A stretch of DNA of 64,000 nt from Leptotrichia sp. HSP-536 (GTDB lineage: Bacteria; Fusobacteriota; Fusobacteriia; Fusobacteriales; Leptotrichiaceae), in assembly GCF_041199985.1 (NCBI RefSeq), contig NZ_CP165647.1, forward strand, positions 372,001-436,000, written 5' to 3'. The notes under the pieces are model-generated. The model had not been told where the DNA came from, ran no database searches, and was given only the letters and a program-made list of their open reading frames with translations. The stretch's first letter is position 1. Every line of letters starts with the position of its first letter. Positions 17,380 through 26,452 of this stretch are shown here, piece by piece. A program made the translations under genes and the position numbers.

Positions 17380-17760
17380 TTATAGAATTGAATCTTTAAT
17401 TCTAATTATTCCTAAAATTTTCTCAATTAAATTTTCAAAGATTGCATTTCTATCTTTTTCTTCTTGATGGAATACTAAAAAGTACAGATCACTGTAAAAT
17501 GCTTTTTTCGTTCCATTTATAAAATAATTTCCGCACCTTATTTTCTTTTTATTTTTTACAATTAAAACTTTCTCACTGCCTCTTTCACATTTTGAAAAAT
17601 AAATTCCAAATTTTAAATTATCAAATTGTATTTTTTCTATATTCTCTTCTTTGGTTTCCTTATCCCTTAACGGAAATATTTTCTTTATTTCCTGATTTAT
17701 TCCCTCTATATTGTCTGTATTCGTAAACTGAATAAAACTTTCATTCTCTTTTTTTGTCAT
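17380..17760 (-). CDS. Hypothetical cytoplasmic protein
   Basis: I do not recognise this 126-residue protein. It has no signal peptide or membrane segment and is rich in Lys, Glu, Ile and Asn. A central block (NLKFGIYFSKCERGSEKVLI followed by RCGNYFINGTKKAFYSDLYF) looks like a small alpha/beta fold. GGAGC lies about 9 bases before the ATG. It is the first gene before yqeK on the minus strand but is separated from it by 119 bp. Confidence 0.6.
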   Translation of the reverse strand: MTKKENESFIQFTNTDNIEGINQEIKKIFPLRDKETKEENIEKIQFDNLKFGIYFSKCERGSEKVLIVKNKKKIRCGNYFINGTKKAFYSDLYFLVFHQEEKDRNAIFENLIEKILGIIRIKDSIL

Positions 17761-18432
17761 ATCTGCTCCTTTATGTGTATCTTTTTTTACTTAGTATGTA
17801 GATTTTTATTATTTAATATTAAAAATAATTATGATTCAAAAAAAATATATAAAGTATAATTTTTTCATATATTTACCAACTCCTATACATTTATTTAAAA
17901 TTAATTAATTTGTTATTATATTAAAAAAATAAATTTGTTGAAGTAATTGTAGCATATTATTTTTATGTTTTTTAGAGTATATTTTATTTTTTTATTAATT
18001 TTTTTCAAACACTAATATTAAAAGATTTCTTTTTATTTTTAAGATTAAAAATTAATTAATAAATAAACTGTTACATTTTTGAGAGTTCTGAAAACCGTAT
18101 CTTAAATAAATTCTAATTTAACAGTTAGAATAAAATTATACTTATCATAAAAATGTTTATATTTAAATTCAAGAGTTCATATATAGTAAGCTAAAAATGA
18201 ACTTAAAGGTTATGAATATTCTGCTCAACTCATAAAACTGTTTAATTTTATCAAGTCTAATATTAATAAAGCTAAAGATTTTGATTATAAAATTAAATTA
18301 ATATATTATAGCTTGAAAACTAAAAATAAAAATGATAAACTAGTAGTTAGAAATATATTTTAAAAACAAACTATTTGATAGAAAAATCATACAAAAATAT
18401 TTAAAAAAAGAACGAAGGAACAGAAGAAAAAA
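17761..18432. other. 672-bp A+T-rich gap with one diverged dispersed repeat
   Basis: No open frame of note on either strand. The right half contains the repeat copy at 18185-18275. The remainder is extremely A+T-rich with many stops, and may contain diverging promoters for the minus-strand gene at 17760 and the Crp/Fnr gene at 18433. Confidence 0.5.
18185..18275 (+). repeat. Diverged copy of the ~110-bp dispersed repeat
   Basis: TATAGTAAG at the left, then GAACTTAAAGGTTATGAATA, TTCTGCTCAA, and TTTAATTTTATCAAGTCTAA follow the same order as the copies near 51.3 and 55.6 kb (GAATTCAAAAGCTATGATTA, TTTTTATCAGTTTAAT). The similarity is seen by eye only. Confidence 0.45.
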
Positions 18433-19110
18433 ATGAAAATAAATGAATTATCGCAATTTTTGACACAAGTTTCATTATTTAAGGGACTAGATGTTCCAAT
18501 AATCTTGGAATATCTATCAAAAATTGATTTTAAGATAAAAGACTATAAAAAAAATGAAACTGTATTTTTTCGTGGAGATTCCTTAAAAAATATAATTATA
18601 GTTATAAAAGGCTCAGCTCATGGCGAAATGCAAAAATTTAATGGAGACACAATTGTCATTAATCAAATGAAAGTAGGCGAAGTTATAGCTTCAGCATTTT
18701 TATTTGGAAAAAGTAACGTTTTTCCAGTAGATTTGATAGCATTGGAAAATTCTAAATTTTTATTTTTAAGTAAAGAAAAATATTTAGATTTAATCCAGTC
18801 AGATAAAAGACTTTTATTAAATTTTATAAATGAAATTTCAAACAAAAGTCAATATTTATCAAAAAGAATATGGTTTAATTTTACAAATAAAACAATTGAA
18901 GAAAAAATATTAAGTTACATAAAAGAAAATTCAAAAAATAATACAATAAAATTTTTACCCAATATTTCAATTTTAGCAAAACAATTTGAAGTAACAAGAC
19001 CAGCATTGTCAAGAGAAATTTCTAATTTATGCAAAAGAAAAATATTAACAAAGATAGAAAACAACATGTATTCAGTAAATTTTTTGAAAATTATGAAAAG
19101 GGAAATTTGA
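18433..19110 (+). CDS. Crp/Fnr-family transcription regulator
   Basis: A 225-residue protein with an N-terminal cyclic-nucleotide-binding-type beta-barrel (residues about 15-130, with KKNETVFFRGDSLKNIIIVI and KGSAHGEM) and a C-terminal Crp-type winged helix (about 150-215: SILAKQFEVTRPALSREISN). It lacks an N-terminal cysteine cluster, so it is not an oxygen-sensing FNR. The Arg-Ser phosphate-binding signature of true cAMP receptors is also missing. It is therefore an orphan-effector member, similar in style to the small Crp-like regulators of anaerobes. It stands alone between two transcription units. Confidence 0.85.
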   Translation: MKINELSQFLTQVSLFKGLDVPIILEYLSKIDFKIKDYKKNETVFFRGDSLKNIIIVIKGSAHGEMQKFNGDTIVINQMKVGEVIASAFLFGKSNVFPVDLIALENSKFLFLSKEKYLDLIQSDKRLLLNFINEISNKSQYLSKRIWFNFTNKTIEEKILSYIKENSKNNTIKFLPNISILAKQFEVTRPALSREISNLCKRKILTKIENNMYSVNFLKIMKREI

Positions 19111-19167
19111 CACATAATTATTTAAAAAGATGTATTATCAAATTAAGTGCAATGAAAAATAAAGTAA

Positions 19168-19196
19168 TTGACAAAATAGTATAAATACTGTATTAT
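19168..19196 (+). promoter_or_regulatory. Promoter P1 upstream of infA
   Basis: TTGACA (19168-19173) and TATTAT (19191-19196) are spaced by 17 bp. The spacer contains the palindrome AGTATAAATACT, which might be an operator. Confidence 0.55.
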
Positions 19197-19263
19197 GATA
19201 AAGTAAATAAAGAAATATGCTTATGTTTTTCTTGATTTGATGAAAATTAAATATTGAAAAAAC

Positions 19264-19292
19264 TGGACATTTATTTACTTTTTTGTTATAAT
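19264..19292 (+). promoter_or_regulatory. Promoter P2 immediately upstream of infA
   Basis: TGGACA (19264-19269) and TATAAT (19287-19292) are spaced by 17 bp, about 25 bp before the infA start. It gives the ribosomal cluster its own promoter, independent of adk-map. Confidence 0.65.
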
Positions 19293-19316
19293 AGAAAGGA
19301 TCCGAGGTGATTATTT

Positions 19317-19535
19317 ATGGCAAAACAGGATGTTCTTGAGCTGGAAGGTGAAATCATTGAAGCATTACCAAATGCGATGTTTCAAGTAAGGCTTGAAAAT
19401 GGGCACGAAGTTTTAGGACATATCTCAGGAAAAATGAGAATGAACTATATAAAAATTTTACCAGGGGATAAAGTTACAGTGGAAGTCTCTCCATATGACT
19501 TATCAAGAGGTAGAATTGTATATAGAAAAAAATAA
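19317..19535 (+). CDS. infA: Translation initiation factor IF-1
   Basis: The 72-residue product is a single S1-like OB fold with the standard [20 protein letters not shown] start, [20 protein letters not shown] core and [11 protein letters not shown] end. IF-1 occupies the ribosomal A site during initiation and aids IF-2 and IF-3. The Shine-Dalgarno GAGGTGA lies about 7 bases before the ATG. rpmJ follows after 21 bp. In many bacteria the gene directly follows map; here it heads its own unit. Confidence 0.97.
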   Translation: MAKQDVLELEGEIIEALPNAMFQVRLENGHEVLGHISGKMRMNYIKILPGDKVTVEVSPYDLSRGRIVYRKK

Positions 19536-19556
19536 CAGTTGGAAGGAGGGTTTTTA

Positions 19557-19670
19557 GTGAAAGTAAAAGCTTCAGTAAAACCTATTTGTGACAAATGTAA
19601 AATCGTTAAACGTCACGGAAAAGTAAGAGTAATATGCGAAAACCCTAAACACAAACAAATACAAGGATAA
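19557..19670 (+). CDS. rpmJ: 50S ribosomal protein L36
   Basis: A 37-residue zinc-ribbon protein of the large subunit, starting at GTG with GGAAGGAGGG just upstream. The zinc ligands are C11, C14, C27 and H32 ([13 protein letters not shown]). It is of the zinc-containing type. It lies between infA and rpsM as usual, but a 202-bp gap follows before rpsM. Confidence 0.96.
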   Translation: MKVKASVKPICDKCKIVKRHGKVRVICENPKHKQIQG

Positions 19671-19872
19671 TTTTAAAATATTTTTTATTTTAAAAAACAG
19701 ATTAATAAACCTAAAAACATTTTTATTAAAATATATATAGAATAAAAAAAATTACTATGGATATTGAAATAAGATTGTAAAGGTATGTTTAGCTGTAGGG
19801 CTTATTCCTTATATTGTGTATGTGAGGGCATATTGAAGAAGATTAAAATATCAAAAATGAGGAGGAAAAAAT
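19671..19872 (+). other. 202-bp leader between rpmJ and rpsM
   Basis: This gap is unusually long in an otherwise tight ribosomal operon. It has no open frame. The second half is less A+T-rich and contains TAGGGCTTATTCC and GTGAGGGCA, which suggests some RNA structure. A ribosomal-protein-responsive leader is possible but I could not match a known fold. Confidence 0.35.
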
Positions 19873-20238
19873 TTGGCTAGAATAGCAGGAGTAGATATTC
19901 CAAGAAATAAAAGAGTAGAAGTTTCTTTAACTTATATCTTTGGAATTGGTAGAAGCACTTCAAACAAAATTTTAGGAGCAACTGGTATCGACAGAGATAC
20001 AAGAGTAAAAGATTTGACAGAAGAACAAGTAGCAAAATTAAGAGCTGCTGTGGAAGAGTATAAAATTGAAGGTGAGTTAAGAAAAGAAATTAGACTTAAC
20101 ATCAAACGTCTACTTGACATCAAGAGCTACAGAGGATTAAGACATAGAAATGGATTACCTGTAAGAGGACAAAAAACTAAAACAAACGCAAGAACTAGAA
20201 AAGGGCCAGTTAGAATGGCAATTGCTAAGAAAAAATAA
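19873..20238 (+). CDS. rpsM: 30S ribosomal protein S13
   Basis: 121 residues, starting at TTG after GAGGAGGA. It shows the standard [20 protein letters not shown] start, the helix-two-turn-helix [14 protein letters not shown] and the basic C-terminal tail [18 protein letters not shown] that contacts P-site tRNA. S13 sits in the head of the small subunit. It is the first gene of the S13-S11-S4-alpha-L17 run. Confidence 0.97.
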   Translation: MARIAGVDIPRNKRVEVSLTYIFGIGRSTSNKILGATGIDRDTRVKDLTEEQVAKLRAAVEEYKIEGELRKEIRLNIKRLLDIKSYRGLRHRNGLPVRGQKTKTNARTRKGPVRMAIAKKK

Positions 20239-20269
20239 TAAACTATTAAGTTAAAGGAGGAAACCATAA

Positions 20270-20659
20270 GTGGCAAAAAGACCAGCAACTTCAAAAAAGA
20301 AAAAATTAAAAAATATTCCTAATGGAATCGCATATATACATTCTACTTTTAATAATACTGTTGTTACTATAACAGATTCAGAAGGTAAAGTAGTAATCTG
20401 GAAATCGGGAGGAACTTCAGGGTTCAAAGGAACTAAAAAAGGAACTCCATTCGCAGCTCAAATAGCAGCTGAACAAGCAGCTCAAGTTGCAATTGAAAAC
20501 GGAATGAAACAAATCGAAATCAAAATAAAAGGACCTGGATCTGGAAGAGAAGCTTCTATAAGATCAATACAGGCTACTGGATTAGAAGTAACAAGAATAG
20601 TTGATATAACTCCAGTACCTCATAATGGTGCAAGACCACCTAAAAAGAGAAGACCGTAA
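20270..20659 (+). CDS. rpsK: 30S ribosomal protein S11
   Basis: 129 residues, GTG start after AAAGGAGG. Contains the family block [34 protein letters not shown] and the C-terminal [15 protein letters not shown]11 lies on the platform of the small subunit near the E site. It is 31 bp behind rpsM and 28 bp ahead of rpsD. Confidence 0.97.
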   Translation: MAKRPATSKKKKLKNIPNGIAYIHSTFNNTVVTITDSEGKVVIWKSGGTSGFKGTKKGTPFAAQIAAEQAAQVAIENGMKQIEIKIKGPGSGREASIRSIQATGLEVTRIVDITPVPHNGARPPKKRRP

Positions 20660-20687
20660 TTTTATAAACTAAGGAGGAAAAAGATAA

Positions 20688-21275
20688 ATGGCAAGAGATA
20701 GACAGCCTGTGTTAAAAAGATGTAGAAATCTTGGTTTAGATCCTATTGTTTTAGGAGTAAACAAAAAATCAAACAGAAATATTAGACCGAACGCAAATAG
20801 AAAATTAACTGAATATGGAACACAACAAAGAGAAAAACAAAAAGTAAAATTTGTTTATGGAGTAATGGAAAAACAATTTTATAAATTATACGAAGAAGCA
20901 ACAAGAAAAGAAGGAGTAACAGGAGAACTTTTACTTCAATATCTTGAAAGAAGATTAGATAATGTAATTTACAGATTAGGATTTGGCGCTACAAGAAGAC
21001 AAGCAAGACAAATCGTAAGTCATGGACATATTTTAATCAATGGGAAAAGAGTAAACATTGCATCATACAGAGTAAAACAAGGTGATGTAATTACAGTTAA
21101 GGAAGATTCTAAAGAATTAGCTTTAATTAAAGAATCTGTTGGACAAAAAACAGTTCCAGGATGGTTATCACTTGAAGAAGGAGCTTTGACAGCTAAAGTG
21201 TTAGAAAATCCAGGAAGAGATGCAGTTGACTTTGAAGTTGACGAAGCGATGATTATCGAGTTCTACTCTAGATAA
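20688..21275 (+). CDS. rpsD: 30S ribosomal protein S4
   Basis: 195 residues, with the N-terminal domain lacking the zinc-binding cysteines of some S4 proteins (only one cysteine, in RCRNLG) and the S4 RNA-binding domain RRLDNVIYRLGFGATRRQAR followed by HGHILINGKRVN. S4 nucleates assembly of the small subunit and in many bacteria represses its own operon translationally. GGAGGA precedes the ATG by about 10 bases. Confidence 0.97.
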   Translation: MARDRQPVLKRCRNLGLDPIVLGVNKKSNRNIRPNANRKLTEYGTQQREKQKVKFVYGVMEKQFYKLYEEATRKEGVTGELLLQYLERRLDNVIYRLGFGATRRQARQIVSHGHILINGKRVNIASYRVKQGDVITVKEDSKELALIKESVGQKTVPGWLSLEEGALTAKVLENPGRDAVDFEVDEAMIIEFYSR

Positions 21276-21305
21276 TAATATTTTAATCGGAGGAGATGAA
21301 TTAGC

Positions 21306-22280
21306 TTGTTAAATATTGAAAAAATAGCTAAAAATGTAAGATTAACTGAAGAAAAAGAAGATAATTATACAGCAAAGTACACACTAGAGCCTCTGTATAG
21401 AGGATATGGAAATACTATTGGAAATGCACTTAGAAGAATATTGTTATCATCAATTCCAGGAACTGCAATAAAAGGAATTAAAATTGAAGGTGTATTAAAC
21501 GAATTTTCTACAATAGAAGGTGTAAAAGAAGCAGTTACAGATATTATTTTAAATGTGAAGGAAATAGTAGTTGAAACTGATGAGCCTGGTGAAAAGAAGA
21601 TGACACTTTCAGTAAAAGGTCCAGCTGTAATTACAGCAGCAGATATTCATGTAGAACCTGGATTAAGAGTTATAAATCCTGAACAAGTCATTATGACTGT
21701 TACAACAGATAAGCAAATTGACATAGAGTTTCTTGTAGATTCTGGAGAAGGGTTTGTAGTTTCTGATGAAATTAATACTGATGGATGGCCAATAGGGTAT
21801 TTGGCAGTTGATGCGATTTATACGCCTATTAAAAAAGTAAATTATAGTGTTGAAGATACAATGGTTGGGCGTGTTACAAACTATGACAAGTTAATTTTAG
21901 AAATTGCAACAGATGGAAGTATTGAAATTAAAGATGCTTTGTCTTATGCAGTAGAATTATTGACTTGGCATTTGGAGCCGTTTACAAATGTTGGAAACAG
22001 TATGGGTAAATACAGAGATAACGAAGATGAAGTAGCAGAAATTGATACTGAAAGTGAAAATAACATTGAAGACATGAAAATTGAGGAGCTTGACTTTACT
22101 GTACGTTCTTATAACTGCTTGAAAAAAGCGGGAGTAAATACAATTTCAGATTTAACTTCAATGACTTATAACGAATTATTGAAAATTAAGAATTTAGGGA
22201 AAAAATCACTAAATGAAATTATCGATAAAATGAAAGAACTTGGTTATGATTTAGGAGATGCTTCAAGTAGCGATGAATAA
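21306..22280 (+). CDS. rpoA: RNA polymerase alpha subunit
   Basis: 324 residues. The N-terminal domain (to about 230) carries LEPLYRGYGNTIGNALRRIL, used in dimerisation and beta/beta' assembly. An acidic linker follows, then the C-terminal helix-hairpin-helix domain (LDFTVRSYNCLKKAGVNTI, LLKIKNLGKKSLNEI) that binds UP elements and activators. The TTG start follows GGAGGAGA. It is 30 bp behind rpsD. Confidence 0.97.
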   Translation: MLNIEKIAKNVRLTEEKEDNYTAKYTLEPLYRGYGNTIGNALRRILLSSIPGTAIKGIKIEGVLNEFSTIEGVKEAVTDIILNVKEIVVETDEPGEKKMTLSVKGPAVITAADIHVEPGLRVINPEQVIMTVTTDKQIDIEFLVDSGEGFVVSDEINTDGWPIGYLAVDAIYTPIKKVNYSVEDTMVGRVTNYDKLILEIATDGSIEIKDALSYAVELLTWHLEPFTNVGNSMGKYRDNEDEVAEIDTESENNIEDMKIEELDFTVRSYNCLKKAGVNTISDLTSMTYNELLKIKNLGKKSLNEIIDKMKELGYDLGDASSSDE

Positions 22281-22339
22281 TCAAGATAAATAAAATATTT
22301 AAACTAGACTTAAAATAAAATTCTAAACGAGGAGGGAAA

Positions 22340-22714
22340 ATGAATCATAATAAATCATACAGAAAATTAGGTAGAAGAACTGACCATAGATTAGCTATGC
22401 TTAAAAATATGACAATTTCTTTAGTGACACACGAACAAATCGAAACAACTGTAACACGTGCTAAAGAATTAAGAAAATTCGCTGAAAAAGCAATTACTTT
22501 AGGGAAAAAATATAATAATTCAACTGATGCAGCAAGAAGAGTGCATTTGAGAAGACAAGCTTTTGCATTTTTAAGAAATGAAGGAGCAGTTGCAAAAATC
22601 TTTAACGAGATTGCTCCAAAATACGCTGAAAGAAATGGTGGATATACAAGAATCATCAAAACTGCGGTAAGACGTGGAGATTCAGCTGAATTAGCAATTA
22701 TTGAATTAGTATAG
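22340..22714 (+). CDS. rplQ: 50S ribosomal protein L17
   Basis: 124 residues with the family start [20 protein letters not shown], the [19 protein letters not shown] helix and the C-terminal [28 protein letters not shown] precedes the ATG. It closes the operon and is followed by a terminator hairpin. Confidence 0.97.
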   Translation: MNHNKSYRKLGRRTDHRLAMLKNMTISLVTHEQIETTVTRAKELRKFAEKAITLGKKYNNSTDAARRVHLRRQAFAFLRNEGAVAKIFNEIAPKYAERNGGYTRIIKTAVRRGDSAELAIIELV

Positions 22715-22730
22715 TATTTTATAAATAACT

Positions 22731-22766
22731 AAAAGGCATAGGTTTATTACTTATGTCCTTTTTTTA
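22731..22766 (+). terminator. Terminator of the ribosomal operon
   Basis: AAAGGCATA pairs with TTATGTCCTTT (one bulge), followed by TTTTTTT. Placed 16 bp after the rplQ stop. Confidence 0.7.
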
Positions 22767-22923
22767 TATTAATTTTCATTTAGAAAGTTGAATAATATTT
22801 TGTTTAATAACAGGAAACTTTAGTTAATTGTTATAAAGTATAGAAAAATAAAAATTTAAAAATCTTGGATTAATGAGATTTATAGAATTTTGTTAATATT
22901 TTATAAAAATAAAAGGAGAAATT

Positions 22924-24519
22924 GTGAAGAAAAAATTGATTGTAATGGGTTTACTAATTTCAGTAGCAGTTATGGCTACTGAGATATGTAATATGAAAAG
23001 TTTAGATTTTAGTAAAACTCAAAAAAATATAGAAAAAAATGAAGATAAAAAGCTACAAATGGGAGCACCTATGAAAAAACCAGTAATAACAGAAGATATG
23101 ATAACTAACAAAATAGCTGATGGATATGACTTGAATTTTGATGTAAATAAAAATTATACAACAAAAACAGCTACTGTTAATGGTAAGGCGATAACTTATC
23201 GGGTTTATGAAAATATAGTTTATGTAGCAAAACCAGTTGATATTGCATATCAAACTATAAATATCTATATTCCAGAAGAATATTTTAAAAATAAATCAGT
23301 TGGAAAATATAATACAAAAACTGCACCAATATTTTTCCCAAATACAGTTGGAGGATATATGCCTGGAGCAGCTGGAATACCTGGAAATGGAAGAGATGGA
23401 CAGCCTGATGCTTCACTAGTCGCATTATCAAATGGATATGTTGTGGCAAGTCCTGGAGCTAGAGGTAGAACTTTGGAAAAAGATGGAAAATATACAGGAA
23501 AGGCACCTGCTGTGATTGTAGATTTAAAGGCGGCTGTGAGATATTTACGATATAATGATAATAAAATGCCAGGAAGATCGGATAGAATTATTTCCAATGG
23601 GACAAGTGCTGGAGGAGCTGTTTCGGCTTTGCTTGGTGCAACTGGCAATAATAGAGATTATGAGCCATATCTAAAGGAAATTGGAGCATTGAATGCGAGA
23701 GATGATATTTACGCTGTATCAGCTTATTGTCCAATAACTAACTTGGAAAATGCAAATACAGCTTATGAATGGATGTTTAATGATGTGAAAACTTATAAAA
23801 AGATAGAAATTTCAATGCTTGACTACAATGTAGAAAGAAAATATACAGAAGGTACGTTGACTGATGATGAAATTTTACGTTCAAATGATTTGAAAAAAAT
23901 GTTTCCTGCCTATTTAAATAGTTTAAAATTAAAAGGTAAAAATGGGAAACTTTTAACATTAGATAAAAATGGGAATGGAAGTTTTAAGGAACAAATAAAG
24001 CAATATTATATTGATTCAGCAAATGTAGCTTTAAAAAAAGGGACTGATTTGTCAGAGTTTGAATTTTTAACAATAAAAAATGGTAAAGTTGTAGATTTGG
24101 ATTATGATAAATACATAGTTTATATGGGAAGACAAAAAACACCTGGAGCCTTTGACAATGTGGATTTATCAACTGGAGAAAACAATGAGTTTGGAGATGA
24201 AACTACAAATAATAAACATTTTACAGAATATATGCTGGAACATTCCACAGTAAACGGGACAATGGCGGACAAAAAAATAATAAAAATGATGAATCCGATA
24301 AATTATTTGTCAAATACAAAAGTAAAATACTGGAGAATAAGACACGGTGCGATTGACAAGGATACTTCTCTTGCAATACCTGCGATACTTGCTATAAAAC
24401 TGGAAAATCTTGGGAAAAAAGTTGATTTTGTATCGCCTTGGGCAACTCCGCATTCTGGAGATTATGATTTGGATGAATTGTTTAGATGGATGGATAAAGT
24501 TGTAACAGAAGGAAGATAG
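22924..24519 (+). CDS. Exported tannase (tannin acyl hydrolase), bacterial subtype related to TanLp
   Basis: Hydrolyses galloyl ester and depside bonds of tannins such as epigallocatechin gallate, releasing gallic acid. The 531-residue protein begins with a signal peptide (KKKLIVMGLLISVAVMA), so it is exported, unlike the cytoplasmic Lactobacillus enzyme. It shares long blocks with the Lactobacillus plantarum tannase as I recall it: APIFFPNTVGGYMPG, GRTLEKDGKYTGKAPA, ISNGTSAGGAVSALLGA, DDIYAVSAYCPITNLENA and WRIRHGAIDKDTS. The catalytic triad by that alignment is S228 (GTSAGG), D478 and H510 (ATPHSGDYD), with the same 32-residue spacing. GTG start after AAAGGAG. A sensor kinase gene follows one base after its stop. 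Confidence 0.93.
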   Translation: MKKKLIVMGLLISVAVMATEICNMKSLDFSKTQKNIEKNEDKKLQMGAPMKKPVITEDMITNKIADGYDLNFDVNKNYTTKTATVNGKAITYRVYENIVYVAKPVDIAYQTINIYIPEEYFKNKSVGKYNTKTAPIFFPNTVGGYMPGAAGIPGNGRDGQPDASLVALSNGYVVASPGARGRTLEKDGKYTGKAPAVIVDLKAAVRYLRYNDNKMPGRSDRIISNGTSAGGAVSALLGATGNNRDYEPYLKEIGALNARDDIYAVSAYCPITNLENANTAYEWMFNDVKTYKKIEISMLDYNVERKYTEGTLTDDEILRSNDLKKMFPAYLNSLKLKGKNGKLLTLDKNGNGSFKEQIKQYYIDSANVALKKGTDLSEFEFLTIKNGKVVDLDYDKYIVYMGRQKTPGAFDNVDLSTGENNEFGDETTNNKHFTEYMLEHSTVNGTMADKKIIKMMNPINYLSNTKVKYWRIRHGAIDKDTSLAIPAILAIKLENLGKKVDFVSPWATPHSGDYDLDELFRWMDKVVTEGR

Positions 24520-24520
24520 T

Positions 24521-26230
24521 GTGAAAATAGGAAATAAAAAATTTAAAGGGATAAAATTTAAAAACAAAATATTTATAAAGCTGCTTTCATATTTTGGATT
24601 GTCACTTTTGCTATTTTCTATTGTAATTGGGAGTATTTTTGGATATATTTATATTCAAAATACTGTGAGTCTACATAAGAAAAACTTGGAGGAAAGAGCT
24701 TACAAGATTGCAACGACTCTTTCAAAAATATGGTTTGAAGTCGAAAATGGCAGTCCTGAGAATAAAGATAGGCAAAATGCACCGCCACCAAGGGAAACTC
24801 CTCCTGAAAAGTCATTTAGGCGAGAGAAACCTAAAATTGTTGGAAATATAAATGGAAAAGTATTTGAAAATAATGTTATCGAAAATATACGAGAAGAGAA
24901 TAAAAATAATGATAATGAAAAAAATAATTTTCATAAACATAGGCTCGTTGATGAAAAAGATAACAATGTAAAAATTTTTAAAAGTATGAGAATGATAGAA
25001 AACATCGCGATGGCAGAAGTGTGGATTGTAGATGCAAAAACAGGAAATATTGTGCAGGGAAGAAATGAAAAAGGACAGCCGTTCTCATATTTAAAATTAC
25101 CACCAAATGCAGAAGAAACGATAAAAAAGGCAATCGCTGGAGAAACGACTACAACAGAAAATTTTAATGAGTTTTTGAATGAAAATTCAATTACTGTGGC
25201 AGTTCCGATAAAAAATCAAGATGCGATTGAAGGAGTTGTATTGCTTCATTCTCCAGTAAAATATATGTCTTCAGCTCTTGAAAGTGGAATTTATACTCTA
25301 ATTTTTAGTATTCTAGCAGCTCTTATTCTCGCAAGTATCAGTGCTGTATGGCTTTCAATAAGTTTTACAAAGCCACTTAATAAAATTCGTGACGTTACAA
25401 CCGAACTGGCACAAGGAAACTATGAAGTGACTACAGATATAAATCAAAGCGATGAAATTGGAGAGCTTGCCCAAAGTATTGACAAGCTGGCATTACAACT
25501 GGATAAAAGTTCCAAGGAAAGTGAACGTTTTGAAAAAATACGACAAAATTTTATTGCAAATATTTCTCACGAGTTACGAACGCCAATAACAGTAATTCGA
25601 GGTTCAATGGAAGCAATTTGTGATGGAATTATAAGTGAGCCTGAGCAATTAAAAGAGTACAATGAACAAATTTTGTCCGACAGTATTCATTTGCAAAGAC
25701 TGGTTAATGATTTGATAGATTTGACAAAACTTCAAAATACAGATTTTTCCATTGATAAAAGTACAATAAATTTATTTGAAATTGTAAATGATGCGGTTAG
25801 AAGCATGAAACAGATTTCGACTAAAAAAAATATAAAAATTAATTTTATAGTTGAAAATAATGATGAAATAGAAAGTTATCTTTTTACTGGAGATTATCAG
25901 AGAATTCGGCAAATGATAATAATTGTTCTGGATAATGCGATAAAATTTTCCAATGAAAATCAGAAAATTGATATTTGTTTACGAAAAAAAGACAGCACAT
26001 ACGAACTTAAAATTACAGATAATGGAAAAGGAATAGACCCTGAAAATATTGGAGAAATATTTAACCGTTACCATAAGTCGAATACAGAGGAAAATAAAAA
26101 CGGAATGGGACTCGGACTTGCAATTGCAAAAGAAATTGCATTACGGCATAATATTGAAATTTTTGTAGAAAGTAAGCCGAATATTAAAACAGTTTTTACA
26201 TTTTTAATCCCTGTTCCTAATGTTTTATAA
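24521..26230 (+). CDS. Membrane sensor histidine kinase, orphan
   Basis: A 569-residue sensor kinase. TM1 lies near residues 20-45 and TM2 near 250-275, with an extracytoplasmic domain of about 200 residues that includes a disordered Pro/Lys/Asn-rich stretch. A HAMP linker follows (FTKPLNKIRDVTTELAQGNY), then the dimerisation domain with the phosphorylated His in NFIANISHELRTP, then the ATPase domain (VLDNAIKFSNE, ITDNGKGIDPENIGEIF, MGLGLAIAKEI). GTG start overlaps the tail of the tannase Shine-Dalgarno context; the genes are one base apart, so they are co-transcribed. No response regulator is adjacent, so its partner is unknown. Confidence 0.93.
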   Translation: MKIGNKKFKGIKFKNKIFIKLLSYFGLSLLLFSIVIGSIFGYIYIQNTVSLHKKNLEERAYKIATTLSKIWFEVENGSPENKDRQNAPPPRETPPEKSFRREKPKIVGNINGKVFENNVIENIREENKNNDNEKNNFHKHRLVDEKDNNVKIFKSMRMIENIAMAEVWIVDAKTGNIVQGRNEKGQPFSYLKLPPNAEETIKKAIAGETTTTENFNEFLNENSITVAVPIKNQDAIEGVVLLHSPVKYMSSALESGIYTLIFSILAALILASISAVWLSISFTKPLNKIRDVTTELAQGNYEVTTDINQSDEIGELAQSIDKLALQLDKSSKESERFEKIRQNFIANISHELRTPITVIRGSMEAICDGIISEPEQLKEYNEQILSDSIHLQRLVNDLIDLTKLQNTDFSIDKSTINLFEIVNDAVRSMKQISTKKNIKINFIVENNDEIESYLFTGDYQRIRQMIIIVLDNAIKFSNENQKIDICLRKKDSTYELKITDNGKGIDPENIGEIFNRYHKSNTEENKNGMGLGLAIAKEIALRHNIEIFVESKPNIKTVFTFLIPVPNVL

Positions 26231-26367
26231 AAATACTGAATAAAAAATTTTATTTAAAAGAAAAGTTTAGTTTTTTTAAAATTGCATTATGTTATGATTT
26301 GTGGTAAAATTATTTCAAATACAAACTTAAAAAATATAAATTTTGATACTAAAAATAAATAAATATG

Positions 26368-26396
26368 TTGACAAAATTCAGAAAAAGGTATAAAAT
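26368..26396 (+). promoter_or_regulatory. Promoter of the perR/fur-ferritin unit
   Basis: TTGACA (26368-26373) with TAAAAT (26391-26396) 17 bp downstream. About 140 bp of leader follow before the regulator start. Confidence 0.55.
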
Positions 26397-26452
26397 TGAA
26401 ATGGATACAAAGGTAAGTAGCGATAGTAAAAATTTTAAAATTTATACTATGA

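Noticed and set aside
24521..26230. Response regulator adjacent to the sensor kinase
   Set aside because: Neither neighbour has a receiver domain; the next gene downstream is a Fur-family regulator, not a response regulator.
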